From contig JAYNQW010000001.1 of assembly GCA_038114465.1 (NCBI GenBank), positions 62,001 to 126,000 on the forward strand: DNA of 64,000 nucleotides, read 5' to 3'. The stretch is from CALINB01 sp938045325. Its GTDB lineage: Bacteria; Pseudomonadota; Alphaproteobacteria; Rhodospirillales; CALINB01. The notes beneath the pieces are model-generated. The model did not search any database. It saw only the letters and a list, made by a program, of their open reading frames with translations, and was not told the origin of the DNA. Shown here in pieces: positions 25,262 to 34,510 of the stretch (the stretch's first letter is position 1; every line of letters starts with the position of its first letter). The translations under genes were made by a program, and so were the position numbers.

Positions 25262-26029
25262 ATGGCCGAATCGGCAGCCGAGATCATAGCACGCGAAGAT
25301 GGCGCGTCTATTGCCTACCACCGCCTTGAGGGTCAAGCGCCACAAGTCGTGTTTCTCACCGGTTTTAAGTCCGATATGACGGGCGATAAGGCGCTCAGCC
25401 TCGAAGCCTTATGCCAAGAACGCGGTCAGGCGTTTTTGCGCTTCGATTACTTCGGCCATGGCGAATCATCGGGTGATTTCGATGACGGCACCATCGGCCG
25501 TTGGGCGGACGATAGTGTCTATGCCATTGATCAATTGACCGAAGGTCCGTTGATTCTGGTCGGCTCCAGCATGGGTGGCTGGCTGATGCTGCTGGCCGCT
25601 TTGCAACGGCGAGACCGGATTGCCGGATTGGTCGGCATCGCCGCGGCGCCCGATTTCACTGAAGACCTGATCGAGCAGGAATTAACGCCGGAACAAAAAA
25701 CCGCGCTTGAGCGCGACGGTGTGGTGGAAATTCCGAATTGCTATGATCCCGATAGCCCTTACCGGATCAGTCAAAAATTTATCGATGACGGCCGCAAACA
25801 TCTATTGCTGCGCGATACCATTCCCCTTGATTGCCCGGTCCGGCTTATTCATGGCATGCAGGATGAAGATGTCCCCTTCGAAACATCAATGCGTTTGGCT
25901 GAAAAACTTCAGAGCGCGAACGTCGAGGTTACATTGGTGAAGAACGGCAACCACCGCTTATCCGAACCGCACGACCTTCAACGGCTGCGGCATATCACGG
26001 AAAATTTACTTATAGAAATTGAACGCTAA
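25262..26029 (+). CDS. Alpha/beta hydrolase
   Basis: The 255-residue protein has the hydrolase fold with the nucleophile elbow GSSMGG (about residue 101), an acid in GMQDEDVP (about 202) and the histidine in NGNHRLSEP (about 230). YFGHGESSGDFDDG near residue 64 is typical of the short-chain carboxylesterase/BAAT-like group. There is no signal peptide, so it is cytoplasmic. It diverges from the glycosyltransferase pair with only a short gap. The substrate, an ester or thioester, cannot be told. Confidence 0.82.
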   Translation: MAESAAEIIAREDGASIAYHRLEGQAPQVVFLTGFKSDMTGDKALSLEALCQERGQAFLRFDYFGHGESSGDFDDGTIGRWADDSVYAIDQLTEGPLILVGSSMGGWLMLLAALQRRDRIAGLVGIAAAPDFTEDLIEQELTPEQKTALERDGVVEIPNCYDPDSPYRISQKFIDDGRKHLLLRDTIPLDCPVRLIHGMQDEDVPFETSMRLAEKLQSANVEVTLVKNGNHRLSEPHDLQRLRHITENLLIEIER

Positions 26030-26046
26030 GCCGGCAGGCCTAACGA

Positions 26047-26994
26047 TTAAACCTCGTCCTTTTCCGCTTCGAGAATCGCTTCTAGCCCTTTTTTATAATC
26101 GGGATATTCAAGCGTCACGCCGAGCTCGAACTTCAAACGTGCATTATCGACTTTTCGATTATCCCGCCAAAAACTTTTCGCCATAGGCGTCATGTTTTTT
26201 TCGGCATCTTTAAACAATACAACGGGCGGCGGTTTTTTACCGAGCAATTCACATGCAAAGGCGGTGACCTGCGCCGGTGTCGCCGGATGGTTGTCACAGA
26301 CATTATAAATGCCACCGCCGCGCGGCTTCGCAATCGAAGCCTGCAATACCGTTGCGATATCTTCGACATGAATACGGGAAAATTTATGACCTGGTTTATA
26401 AATCCGTTTCGCCGTACCGGCGCGAACCTTATCGAGAATGCTGCGATGAGGCCCGTAAATTCCAGCCAGGCGAAAAATATGAACCGGCAGACCACGTTGA
26501 TGGCGCAATTTTAGCCAACGCTGTTCCGCCAAAACCCGGCGGCGGCTGCGTTCCGATGTCGGATTCAACTGATCGCCTTCATCGACCGGTGCGCCACCGG
26601 TATCGCCGTAAACACCGGTCGTCGACAAATAACCAATCCATTGCAGGGTCTCGAGTGCAACAAGGTCTTCCAGATGACAGTCGAGGACGGGATCGTTGCC
26701 AGAATCCGGCGGAACGGAACTAAGAATATGCGTTGCACCCCTCAGCATTTCTTTCGCATGATCCAGCGGCCGGCCTAAATCAAACAAAAAGGCGTCGAAG
26801 CCCTCATCGGCAAGTTTGCGCTGCTTGTCTTCGCCGCGGCAGGTGCCGGCAATCGACCAGCCCTCATCACGCAACCGGCGGGCGAACGTCAGCGCAGAAT
26901 ATCCTAAGCCGAAACAAAATAAGCGCCGGGTTTCGGAACTATCGATTTCCTTAACCTCTTCAAGCATATCTTCTTCATGATCTGAATCAGTCAT
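26047..26994 (-). CDS. NAD(P)-binding SDR/epimerase-like protein (YeeZ type)
   Basis: A 315-residue extended short-chain dehydrogenase-like protein. The nucleotide loop FCFGLGYSALTFARRL is at about residues 27-42 and YLSTTGVYGDTGGAPVDEGD at about 124, where YG replaces the usual Y-x3-K arrangement. This fits the atypical YeeZ-like group of NAD(P)-binding proteins with uncertain enzymatic activity. A charged 20-residue N-terminal extension precedes the fold. It converges on the alpha/beta hydrolase with 17 nt between stops. Function unknown. Confidence 0.75.
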   Translation of the reverse strand: MTDSDHEEDMLEEVKEIDSSETRRLFCFGLGYSALTFARRLRDEGWSIAGTCRGEDKQRKLADEGFDAFLFDLGRPLDHAKEMLRGATHILSSVPPDSGNDPVLDCHLEDLVALETLQWIGYLSTTGVYGDTGGAPVDEGDQLNPTSERSRRRVLAEQRWLKLRHQRGLPVHIFRLAGIYGPHRSILDKVRAGTAKRIYKPGHKFSRIHVEDIATVLQASIAKPRGGGIYNVCDNHPATPAQVTAFACELLGKKPPPVVLFKDAEKNMTPMAKSFWRDNRKVDNARLKFELGVTLEYPDYKKGLEAILEAEKDEV

Positions 26995-27064
26995 GTGCCG
27001 CTTTTTCGGTTCCTAATCATGAGATGGCCTTGCAATACACTCCCATAATGCTGAGTCTAGTTGT

Positions 27065-27868
27065 ATGACGAATTTATTAAGAGCCTCTAAACCACGCCAT
27101 TTAAGATTACGTTCCAGCGTACCGGTTCTGTGCGCCATATTGGCTTTTGGGCTTTCGGGCGGCACGGCCGCGGCGCAGAAACTGTATCACTCAAAACAAC
27201 ACCATAAATATCAGCGGTGCATTGCGCTGTCGAAAAGCAATCCGGATGCCGCTTTTGACATGGCCCTGGCCTGGCATGATTTCGGCGGCGGTGAAGCCGC
27301 CGGCCATTGCATCGCCACGGCCCTCATGGGACTGAAAATCTATAACGAAGCGGCCTACCGGCTTGAGACCCTTGCTCAGTCCAGCAAGGCGGAAGCTGAT
27401 GTGCGGGCCGGCATGCTCGCGCAGGCCGCACAGGCCTGGCTTCTTGATGGGAATCTCGGCCGTGCCGAATTCGTCCTCACTACAGCCATCGGTCTCCAAC
27501 CGAATGATCCGAGCCTGTATATTGACCGCGCTGCCGTATTCGCCGATCAGAAAAATTATACTGCGGCGATCGAAGATTTGAATCACGCAATCAAACTCGA
27601 TTCGACGCTTGCCGACAGCTATGTGTTTCGAGCTAGTGCGCACCGCCGCTTAAAAAAATTTGATGCGGCCAAAGCGGATATCGAACAGGCTTTGCGCCTG
27701 GACCCCGGTCACATTGCCGGTTTATTGGAGCGGGGCATCCTGCGGATTCTCAAGGGCGATACACAGGGTGCCCGGGCCGACTGGCTGGAAATTCTAAAAC
27801 GGGCACCGGGATCACCCGCGGCAGAAAGTGCGCAGAATAATCTCGAAAAAATGGATGTGAAAAAGTAA
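27065..27868 (+). CDS. Exported tetratricopeptide-repeat protein
   Basis: The 267-residue product has an N-terminal signal sequence (hydrophobic about 20-37, SGGTAAAQ cleavage region) and at least three TPR units in its second half, e.g. PNDPSLYIDRAAVFADQKNY and LADSYVFRASAHRRLKKFD, ending with DPGHIAGLLERGILRILKGD. It is probably a periplasmic scaffold. The neighbours (SDR and GST, both on the other strand) give no hint of the partner. Confidence 0.75.
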   Translation: MTNLLRASKPRHLRLRSSVPVLCAILAFGLSGGTAAAQKLYHSKQHHKYQRCIALSKSNPDAAFDMALAWHDFGGGEAAGHCIATALMGLKIYNEAAYRLETLAQSSKAEADVRAGMLAQAAQAWLLDGNLGRAEFVLTTAIGLQPNDPSLYIDRAAVFADQKNYTAAIEDLNHAIKLDSTLADSYVFRASAHRRLKKFDAAKADIEQALRLDPGHIAGLLERGILRILKGDTQGARADWLEILKRAPGSPAAESAQNNLEKMDVKK

Positions 27869-27877
27869 CGATGCGGA

Positions 27878-28546
27878 TCAAAAATCCAAATCGCTATAAT
27901 GTTTCGGTGGGCGGATACCGGGAATCCGGTCATCGAGGATGGAACGGAAACTGGGTCGCGATTTAATCCGCGAATACCAATCTTTCACTTCGCTATAGTC
28001 TTCCCACGGTATGTCGTCCAAATAATCGACCGCCGAAATATGCGCGGCGGCAGCGATATCGGCGAGAGAGAAATGATCGCCGGCAAGCCATTTACGGCGC
28101 TCGACAAGATAGGTCATGTAATCCAGGTGGATCGGCAGATTGGCAAAACCGGTCCTGATCACCTGCGCATCCGGTTGACCGAGACCGAGAAATTTTTTCA
28201 TGACCTTCTCACCGACGAGGTTTTCGGTCACCTCGCGGTTGAATTTACGGTCAAACCACGACACCACGCGGCGCACTTCGGCACGCACTATAGGGTGTGA
28301 TCCGATCAAGGGCGTTTCCGGTTGAATATCTTCCAGGAATTCACAAATGACATCGCTGCCGGAGATCGCCGTATTATCGGCCTCGACCAATACAGGCACA
28401 TCGCCGGCCGGGTTGAGGACCAAAAAAGCATCTCGCCGTTCCCAGACGTTTTCCACCCGCATTTCGAAATCGAGCTTTTTCTCGTTTAATACGATTCGAA
28501 CTTTGCGGCAAAAGGGTGAGAGCCAGAGGTGATAAAGTGTCCGCAT
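27878..28546 (-). CDS. Glutathione S-transferase family protein
   Basis: From the ATG at 28546 (AAGGGCGG ribosome-binding site) the protein has 222 residues: an N-terminal thioredoxin-like domain starting MRTLYHLWLSPFCRKVRI, with LNPAGDVPVLVEAD and ISGSDVICEFLE forming the glutathione site, and a helical C-terminal domain with HFSLADIAAAAHISAVDYL. The 18 extra codons of the longer open frame do not belong to the fold. It may conjugate glutathione or act as a thiol oxidoreductase; the substrate is unknown. It diverges from msrP. Confidence 0.85.
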   Translation of the reverse strand: MRTLYHLWLSPFCRKVRIVLNEKKLDFEMRVENVWERRDAFLVLNPAGDVPVLVEADNTAISGSDVICEFLEDIQPETPLIGSHPIVRAEVRRVVSWFDRKFNREVTENLVGEKVMKKFLGLGQPDAQVIRTGFANLPIHLDYMTYLVERRKWLAGDHFSLADIAAAAHISAVDYLDDIPWEDYSEVKDWYSRIKSRPSFRSILDDRIPGIRPPKHYSDLDF

Positions 28547-28721
28547 GGCCGCCCTTATAATGGATTTCGGCGCTTTGTCATAGCGTACGAGTCGGTCCAA
28601 AAAAGCCTGAAATCACCGGTCAATCACCATGATGTCATTGGACGTGAGCGCTGAGGCTTTATAGTCTTGCAATTGAACACGGTCACCGGGCTTGCAGCCT
28701 ATACGTTTTAAGGAACTCATT

Positions 28722-29696
28722 ATGCTGATTAAAGTCAAAAAAGCTTCCGATATCCGGCCTTCGGACATCACCCCTGAATCCGTCTACCTGGACCGGCGGC
28801 GCTTCCTCAGCAAGAGCGCTTTAACCCTTGGCGGGGCGGCGGCAGGTTTAACCGCCTCATCCCTGCTGCTGCCCGGCACGGCCGAAGCGATAACACCCAA
28901 AAAGGCCTTTAAGAATATCGTTAAAAGCAAATATTCCATTAAAGACAACCCGACAACGTTCAAATCCGTCACGTCGTACAATAACTTTTACGAATTCGGC
29001 ACCGACAAAAGTTCACCCGCTATGTTTTCCCGGAAGTTCAAAACCAAACCTTGGAAAATTACGATTGAAGGAGAAGTCGGCAAGCCGGGCACGTATGACT
29101 ACGAAGACATCATTAAACCCCATCAGCTTGAAGAGCGGATTTACCGTTTTCGCTGCGTGGAGGCCTGGTCGATGATTATCCCCTGGGTCGGCATTCCGTT
29201 AGGTGACGTCTTAAAACGTTTCGAACCGACATCGAAAGCGAAGTTCGTAGCTTTCGAAACCCTGTACGATCCGAAACAAATGCCGGGACAAAAACGCGGC
29301 ATTTTGGAATGGCCTTACCGTGAAGGCTTGCGCATTGATGAAGCCATGCATCCCTTAACGATCCTCGGCGTCGGTATCTTCGGCCGGGAAATGCCGAATC
29401 AAAACGGTGCGCCGATCCGCCTTGTCGTACCGTGGAAATACGGTTTTAAAAGCATCAAATCCATCGTCAAAATCCGCCTTACGGAAAAAATGCCGCCAAC
29501 CAGCTGGAACATGGGCGCGCCAAGTGAATACGGGTTTTACTCGAACGTGAACCCCGAAGTATCACACCCGCGTTGGAGCCAAGCCAAGGAACGGTTAATC
29601 GGCAACTTTCTCAAACACAAAACCCTGATGTTCAACGGCTATGCCGACGAGGTCGCTTCGCTATATACTGGCATGGATCTTCGCAAACACTTCTGA
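28722..29696 (+). CDS. msrP: Protein-methionine-sulfoxide reductase, molybdenum catalytic subunit
   Basis: The 324-residue periplasmic molybdoenzyme repairs oxidised methionines in envelope proteins. The N-terminus carries a twin-arginine signal (DRRRFLSKSALTLGG, cleavage after GTAEA). The cofactor-binding cysteine is in YRFRCVEAWSMIIPWVG, and NQNGAPIRLVVPWKYGFKS is the conserved pterin pocket. The ATG at 28722 has an AAGGA site and is preferred over the one ten codons upstream. msrQ follows after 23 nt. Confidence 0.93.
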   Translation: MLIKVKKASDIRPSDITPESVYLDRRRFLSKSALTLGGAAAGLTASSLLLPGTAEAITPKKAFKNIVKSKYSIKDNPTTFKSVTSYNNFYEFGTDKSSPAMFSRKFKTKPWKITIEGEVGKPGTYDYEDIIKPHQLEERIYRFRCVEAWSMIIPWVGIPLGDVLKRFEPTSKAKFVAFETLYDPKQMPGQKRGILEWPYREGLRIDEAMHPLTILGVGIFGREMPNQNGAPIRLVVPWKYGFKSIKSIVKIRLTEKMPPTSWNMGAPSEYGFYSNVNPEVSHPRWSQAKERLIGNFLKHKTLMFNGYADEVASLYTGMDLRKHF

Positions 29697-29719
29697 TCCG
29701 GCGAGTAATCCAGTTAACG

Positions 29720-30331
29720 ATGGTTTCCGATCGAACACTTCGTGTCGTCATTAAGCCCGTTGTTTTTTCAATTTGCTTGGTGCCGTTGGCCCTGCTGGTA
29801 TGGCGCGGCCTCAATGACGGTCTCGGGGCTAATCCGATTGAAGCATCGAACCGGTTTCTCGGCGATTGGGCGCTGCGCTTCATCCTCATTGCGCTGGCCG
29901 TTACACCGATCCGGATTATGACCCGTTGGAACCCAATTATGCGGTTTCGCCGCATGATGGGCCTCTTCGCGTTTGCCTATGTCGTCCTGCACTTAACGAG
30001 TTATGTCGCCTTGGATCAATTTTTCGATTGGCCGGCCATTTGGAAAGACATCATCAAACGCTGGTACATCACTGTCGGCATGACTGCTTTCGTATTGCTC
30101 ATTCCCCTGGCGGTGACATCGACGAAAGGCTGGATTAAACGGATCGGCGGCAAAACATGGCAAAACCTGCATAAGCTGGTCTATCCGGCGGCCATCCTCG
30201 GTGTGTTTCATTTTTATATGATGATCAAAGCGGATTTTACCGAACCGATCATCTATGGCGTGATCCTGGCCATCCTGTTCGGTATCCGCATCTTTGAATC
30301 TATTCGGAAAAGAAAACCCCGAACAGCCTGA
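29720..30331 (+). CDS. msrQ: Heme membrane subunit of the MsrPQ system
   Basis: A 203-residue ferric-reductase-like membrane protein with about six spans that passes quinone-pool electrons to MsrP. Recognisable parts are GDWALRFILIALAVTPIR, RRMMGLFAFAYVVLHL, WKDIIKRWYITVGM and WQNLHKLVYPAAILGVFHFY, which include the heme-ligand histidines. The start MVSDRTLRVVI gives the normal size of about 200; the longer open frame overlaps msrP and is not used. It converges with polA. Confidence 0.92.
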   Translation: MVSDRTLRVVIKPVVFSICLVPLALLVWRGLNDGLGANPIEASNRFLGDWALRFILIALAVTPIRIMTRWNPIMRFRRMMGLFAFAYVVLHLTSYVALDQFFDWPAIWKDIIKRWYITVGMTAFVLLIPLAVTSTKGWIKRIGGKTWQNLHKLVYPAAILGVFHFYMMIKADFTEPIIYGVILAILFGIRIFESIRKRKPRTA

Positions 30332-30341
30332 TCATAAATAC

Positions 30342-33221
30342 TTAATGCGCCGTATCCCAATTCGGCCCCATGCCGGTATCCACCGTCAACGGGACATCGA
30401 GATGAGCCGCGCCTTCCATCACCTCGCGCACAAGGGCTGCTGTATCATCGGCCTCTTTTTTCGGCACTTCGAAAATCAGCTCATCATGCACCTGCAAAAG
30501 CATCTTCGCCTTGAGCTTCTTTTTCGCCAGCGCTTCGGGCAATCGAATCATGGCGCGCTTGATGATATCGGCGGCCCCACCCTGAATGGGCGCATTGATC
30601 GCCGCCCGTTCGGCAAAGTTCCGCCGCGCCGGGTTTTTGTCTTGAATACCGCCCGCATGACAACGCCGGCCAAACAACGTGGTGACATAACCTTCCTTGC
30701 GTGCGGTATCGACGGTGCGGGTCATGTAGTCGCTAATACCCGGGTAGCGTTTGAAATAGGCATCGATGTAATGCTTGGCGTCACTGCGTGAGATGCCAAG
30801 CTGGCGGGCCAAGCCGAACGGTGAGATACCGTAAATGATACCGAAGTTGATGGCCTTTGCCTGACGGCGGATCATGGGATCCATGCCCTCGACGGGGACA
30901 TCGAAGACTTGCGAAGCTGTCAGCGCGTGAATATCGAGGCCGTCATGGAACGCTTGTTTCAGAACATCAATTCCGGCGACATGGGCTAAAAGGCGCAACT
31001 CGATTTGAGAATAATCCGCCGAAAGCAACACATTGCCTTTTTCAGCAACAAACGCGGTGCGAATTTTGCGCCCCTCTTCGGTGCGGATGGGAATGTTCTG
31101 CAGGTTCGGATTGTTTGAGCTTAGCCGGCCGGTCGATGCGACTGCGATCGAATAGGACGTGTGCACGCGACCGGTCTCCGGATTGATTTGCCCGATCAAT
31201 GAATCGGTATAGGTGCTTTTGAGTTTGGATAGCTGACGCCAATCGAGGACCTTGGCCGGCAACTCATGGCCTTGCACAACCAGTTCATCGAGAACGTCGG
31301 CCCCGGTGCCGTATGCGCCAGTTTTCGTTTTTTTGCCGCCTTCGAGGCCGAGGTCATCGAACAGCACTTCACCCAATTGCTTGGGCGAACCGATGTTAAA
31401 CTCGCGGCCCGCCAGTTTGTGAATTTCCTCGCCCAGTCCGGCGATCCGTTTTTCAAAATCAGCACTCAGGGACTTTAATAATTTTGCATCGACCTTGATG
31501 CCCTCAAGTTCCATCGCGGTCAGCACCGGGATCAAGGGCCTATCAAGGGTCTCGTAAACTTTGACGACCCGTGCCGGCACCAACTGCGGTTTTAATAACC
31601 GGTACAGCCGTCCGGTGATGTCGGCGTCTTCGGCGGCGTATTCGCAGGCCTGATCAAGCGGCACCTGATCGAAAGTGATTTGTTTTTTACCGGTCCCGGC
31701 GACCTCGGTGAATTTGATCATTTGATGGCCGAAATGCAGGCTCGCCAGCTCATCGAGGCCGTGTGCATGCAGCCCGCCTTCGAGAACGTAAGAAAGCACC
31801 ATCGTGTCATCGATAGGATCGATGTCAATGCCGTAACGAGCCAAAACTTCCATATCATATTTAATGTTTTGGCCGACCTTGAGAACGCCGGCATCCTCAA
31901 ACAGCGGTTTGAGCAAGGCCACGGCTTTCTTCAAAGAAATTTGTTCAGGCCCTTGGCCGTTCTTTTTGCCTTGACCGTTCGATGCATCATCGCCGAGATC
32001 AAGCGCGCCTTGCGTTTGCGGTGCCGTATGAGCCAGCGGGATGTAACAGGCCCGGCCCGGTTCGACGGATAACGATACACCGACGAGTTCGGCTTGCGTG
32101 GCGTCCAGAGACGTTGTTTCCGTATCAACCGCGACGACGCCGGCCTCACAGGCCTGTTCAATCCAAGGCTGCAAATCCACTTCTTTTTGCACCAGCGAAT
32201 ATTCTTTTGTCTTCGGATCGACTGTTACGGCGTTCGTCACCTTCTTCGGTTTGGACTCGGATTTTTTAGACGTTGATTTTTGCCCCGCCGGTTTTGCAGC
32301 CGGCGGTTTCGCCTTTGCGGATTCAGAAGCCGGGCCGAAACGGCTTTCGACCGACGTGATGATCGACTTGAACCCCTGTTCCTGCAAAAACGGCACCAGC
32401 ACATCCGGGTCCGGCTGTTTTTTGGCGAAATCTTTTAAATCAATTTCAACCGGCACATCGTCCTTCAGGCGGACCAACTCGCGCGAAACGCGGGCCGCAT
32501 CGGCTTGCTCAATTAACGACTGACGCCGTTTCGGTTGCTTAACTTCTTCGGCGCGGTCCAACACGGAATCAAGGTCACCGAATTCATTAATTAGCAATGC
32601 GGCGGTCTTCACGCCGATCCCGGCAATGCCGGGTACGTTGTCGGTCGAATCACCAGCCAAGGATTGAACATCGACAACCTTCTCCGGCGGTACGCCGAAA
32701 TAGTCCACCACTTCATCCGGGCCGATGGTGCGATTTTTCATGGCATCGAACATGGACACGTTATCGTCGACCAACTGCATCAGATCTTTATCGGATGACA
32801 CGATAATCACGTTCATGCCTTTTTTGCGCGCCAATCGTGTATAGGTCGCAATCAGATCATCGGCCTCGTAACCAACGATACCGACTTCGGAAATATTGAG
32901 GGCCCGGGCGGCTTCGTGCACGATGGAAAATTGCGGGATGAGATCTTCGGGCGGCTCGTCCCGGTTCGCTTTGTATTCTGGATAAATGTCGTTGCGAAAC
33001 GTCTTGCGGCCTTTATCGAAAACGACGGCGACGTATTCGGCGTCCGAATCGTCGATCAGTTTCATGATCATGCGGGTAAAGCCGTACACCGCATTGACCG
33101 GTGTTCCGTCGGGGCGGCTCATGGGCGGCAAGCCGTAATAGGCGCGAAACAGAAATCCCGACCCGTCAATTAGAAAGAGATCGTCTGGTTTCTTGGCAGG
33201 TTTGGTTTTATTTGCGCTCAG
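30342..33221 (-). CDS. polA: DNA polymerase I, apparent non-standard (CTG) start
   Basis: A 959-residue protein with all three activities. The 5' nuclease domain begins DDLFLIDGSGFLFRAYYG; a 3'-5' exonuclease domain has VVAVDTETTSLDATQAELVG; the polymerase domain has LLSADYSQIELRLLAHVAG (motif A), RRQAKAINFGIIYGISPFG (motif B) and LLQVHDELIFEVP (motif C). The first ATG, GTG or TTG in frame is TTG at 33131, which would delete the metal-binding IDGSG segment. Upstream the frame is open only to a TAA at 33248. A CTG at 33221 lies 7 nt after AGGA and yields (M)SANKTKPAKKPDD, so it is the best candidate. A sequence error in this codon is the alternative. Confidence 0.93.
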   Translation of the reverse strand: MSANKTKPAKKPDDLFLIDGSGFLFRAYYGLPPMSRPDGTPVNAVYGFTRMIMKLIDDSDAEYVAVVFDKGRKTFRNDIYPEYKANRDEPPEDLIPQFSIVHEAARALNISEVGIVGYEADDLIATYTRLARKKGMNVIIVSSDKDLMQLVDDNVSMFDAMKNRTIGPDEVVDYFGVPPEKVVDVQSLAGDSTDNVPGIAGIGVKTAALLINEFGDLDSVLDRAEEVKQPKRRQSLIEQADAARVSRELVRLKDDVPVEIDLKDFAKKQPDPDVLVPFLQEQGFKSIITSVESRFGPASESAKAKPPAAKPAGQKSTSKKSESKPKKVTNAVTVDPKTKEYSLVQKEVDLQPWIEQACEAGVVAVDTETTSLDATQAELVGVSLSVEPGRACYIPLAHTAPQTQGALDLGDDASNGQGKKNGQGPEQISLKKAVALLKPLFEDAGVLKVGQNIKYDMEVLARYGIDIDPIDDTMVLSYVLEGGLHAHGLDELASLHFGHQMIKFTEVAGTGKKQITFDQVPLDQACEYAAEDADITGRLYRLLKPQLVPARVVKVYETLDRPLIPVLTAMELEGIKVDAKLLKSLSADFEKRIAGLGEEIHKLAGREFNIGSPKQLGEVLFDDLGLEGGKKTKTGAYGTGADVLDELVVQGHELPAKVLDWRQLSKLKSTYTDSLIGQINPETGRVHTSYSIAVASTGRLSSNNPNLQNIPIRTEEGRKIRTAFVAEKGNVLLSADYSQIELRLLAHVAGIDVLKQAFHDGLDIHALTASQVFDVPVEGMDPMIRRQAKAINFGIIYGISPFGLARQLGISRSDAKHYIDAYFKRYPGISDYMTRTVDTARKEGYVTTLFGRRCHAGGIQDKNPARRNFAERAAINAPIQGGAADIIKRAMIRLPEALAKKKLKAKMLLQVHDELIFEVPKKEADDTAALVREVMEGAAHLDVPLTVDTGMGPNWDTAH

Positions 33222-33245
33222 CGCCTTTTCCTCAATAGGCTGGAC

Positions 33246-33434
33246 TTAATGACCCGATGCCTCTTTTGCGCCATCGGCTAAAATGAATTTATGGCTGCAA
33301 TAGGGGCAGTCAACTTCGCCGGTTTCCTCAAGATTGAGAAACACCCGAGGATGGCCCAAGGGGCCGCCGCCGCCGTCACAGGAAACTGTGACCGTTTCAA
33401 CGTAGCTGGTTTCCGTCGCTTCCTCGGCTGCCAT
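33246..33434 (-). CDS. Zinc-finger domain protein (CHCC / NDUFS6-like)
   Basis: A 62-residue protein with VSCDGGGGPLGHPRVFLNL followed by GEVDCPYCSHKFIL, giving a C-x8-H-x14-C-x2-C zinc site as in the zf-CHCC family related to complex I subunit NDUFS6. The ATG at 33434 has a GGGGG site; the longer open frame is not used. It lies 24 nt upstream of polA in the same reading frame and probably shares its transcript. In alphaproteobacteria such proteins are thought to help complex I assembly. Confidence 0.8.
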   Translation of the reverse strand: MAAEEATETSYVETVTVSCDGGGGPLGHPRVFLNLEETGEVDCPYCSHKFILADGAKEASGH

Positions 33435-33508
33435 AACGCCCCCAAAATCATTGCTGTATAATTCCCGGGATGATACCGATTGCCAGCATACAATCAACAT
33501 TCAATACA

Positions 33509-34510
33509 ATGTCAAATTCTCATCCCAACGCCGATCCCGCCAAGACAACACCCGAATTCGCCATCGAAATTGAGGGGTTATCGAAAACCTATGGTGGCAA
33601 TGGCAGGGCCCGAGCCAAAGAAGCCTTGAAGGATGTATCGCTAACGATACCCCGGGGGTCGTTTCTCGCCCTCCTCGGCCCGAACGGGGCGGGCAAGTCT
33701 ACCTTGATTAATATCCTTGCCGGCCTGGTGGTTAAATCGGCAGGCCAAGCCCGAATCTGGGGCTTCGATATTGAGATGGACATGCGCGCCGCGCGCCGGG
33801 CCATCGGCGTGGTGCCGCAAGAGCTCAATCTCGATCCGTTCTTTACGCCGCGCGAAGTGCTCGAATTACAATCAGGCTTATATGGTATTTCGAAATCGCA
33901 AAACCGAGTCGATCAAATTTTAGACTCCGTCGGCCTCAGCGATCAGGCGGATCTTTATTCCCGGCGGCTTTCGGGCGGCATGCGCCGCCGGTTGCTGGTT
34001 GCGAAGGCCATGGTCCACAGCCCGCCGGTGCTAGTGCTCGATGAGCCCACCGCCGGAGTCGATATCGAGTTGCGCCATCAATTATGGCAATCCTTACGCG
34101 ATATGAATGAAGCCGGCATGACAATTCTGCTGACGACACACTATCTCGAAGAAGCGGAATCGCTGTGCGATCAAATCGCCATCATCAATCACGGCCAGCT
34201 AATTGCCCGTGATTCGACCCGCAATTTATTGAACCGGCTCGATTCGAAACAAATGCTGGTCACCATCGCCCAAAACTTAGAAACCTTGCCGGCGGCCTTG
34301 CAGCTCTATCAGCCGAAGCTTGCCGGTGAACGGCAAATCGTTTTTCAATATCCACCGAGCCGGATTCATAGCGGTGAGATACTCAATGCGATCAATGCCG
34401 CGAATTTACAAGTGATCGACGTATCGACCCGTGAAACAGAACTTGAAGATATTTTCCTGCGCCTGACCCGCGAAACGAAATCTGCCGGGAAAAAAGAGGC
34501 GGCGTCATGA
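33509..34510 (+). CDS. ABC transporter ATP-binding protein (ABC-2/YadG-like) without adjacent permease
   Basis: The 333-residue ATPase has Walker A GPNGAGKST, Q-loop VVPQELNLDPFF, signature LSGGMRRRLLVAKAMVH, Walker B VLVLDEPTAGVD and switch His in LTTHYLEEAE. The C-terminal extension (about 230-333) is of the drug/polysaccharide-exporter subtype. An ABC-2 permease would normally follow, but the next gene, overlapping by 4 nt, encodes a lipoprotein hydrolase. An upstream ATG at 33470 is possible. The substrate is unknown; the permease must be elsewhere or the ATPase serves another complex. Confidence 0.87.
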   Translation: MSNSHPNADPAKTTPEFAIEIEGLSKTYGGNGRARAKEALKDVSLTIPRGSFLALLGPNGAGKSTLINILAGLVVKSAGQARIWGFDIEMDMRAARRAIGVVPQELNLDPFFTPREVLELQSGLYGISKSQNRVDQILDSVGLSDQADLYSRRLSGGMRRRLLVAKAMVHSPPVLVLDEPTAGVDIELRHQLWQSLRDMNEAGMTILLTTHYLEEAESLCDQIAIINHGQLIARDSTRNLLNRLDSKQMLVTIAQNLETLPAALQLYQPKLAGERQIVFQYPPSRIHSGEILNAINAANLQVIDVSTRETELEDIFLRLTRETKSAGKKEAAS

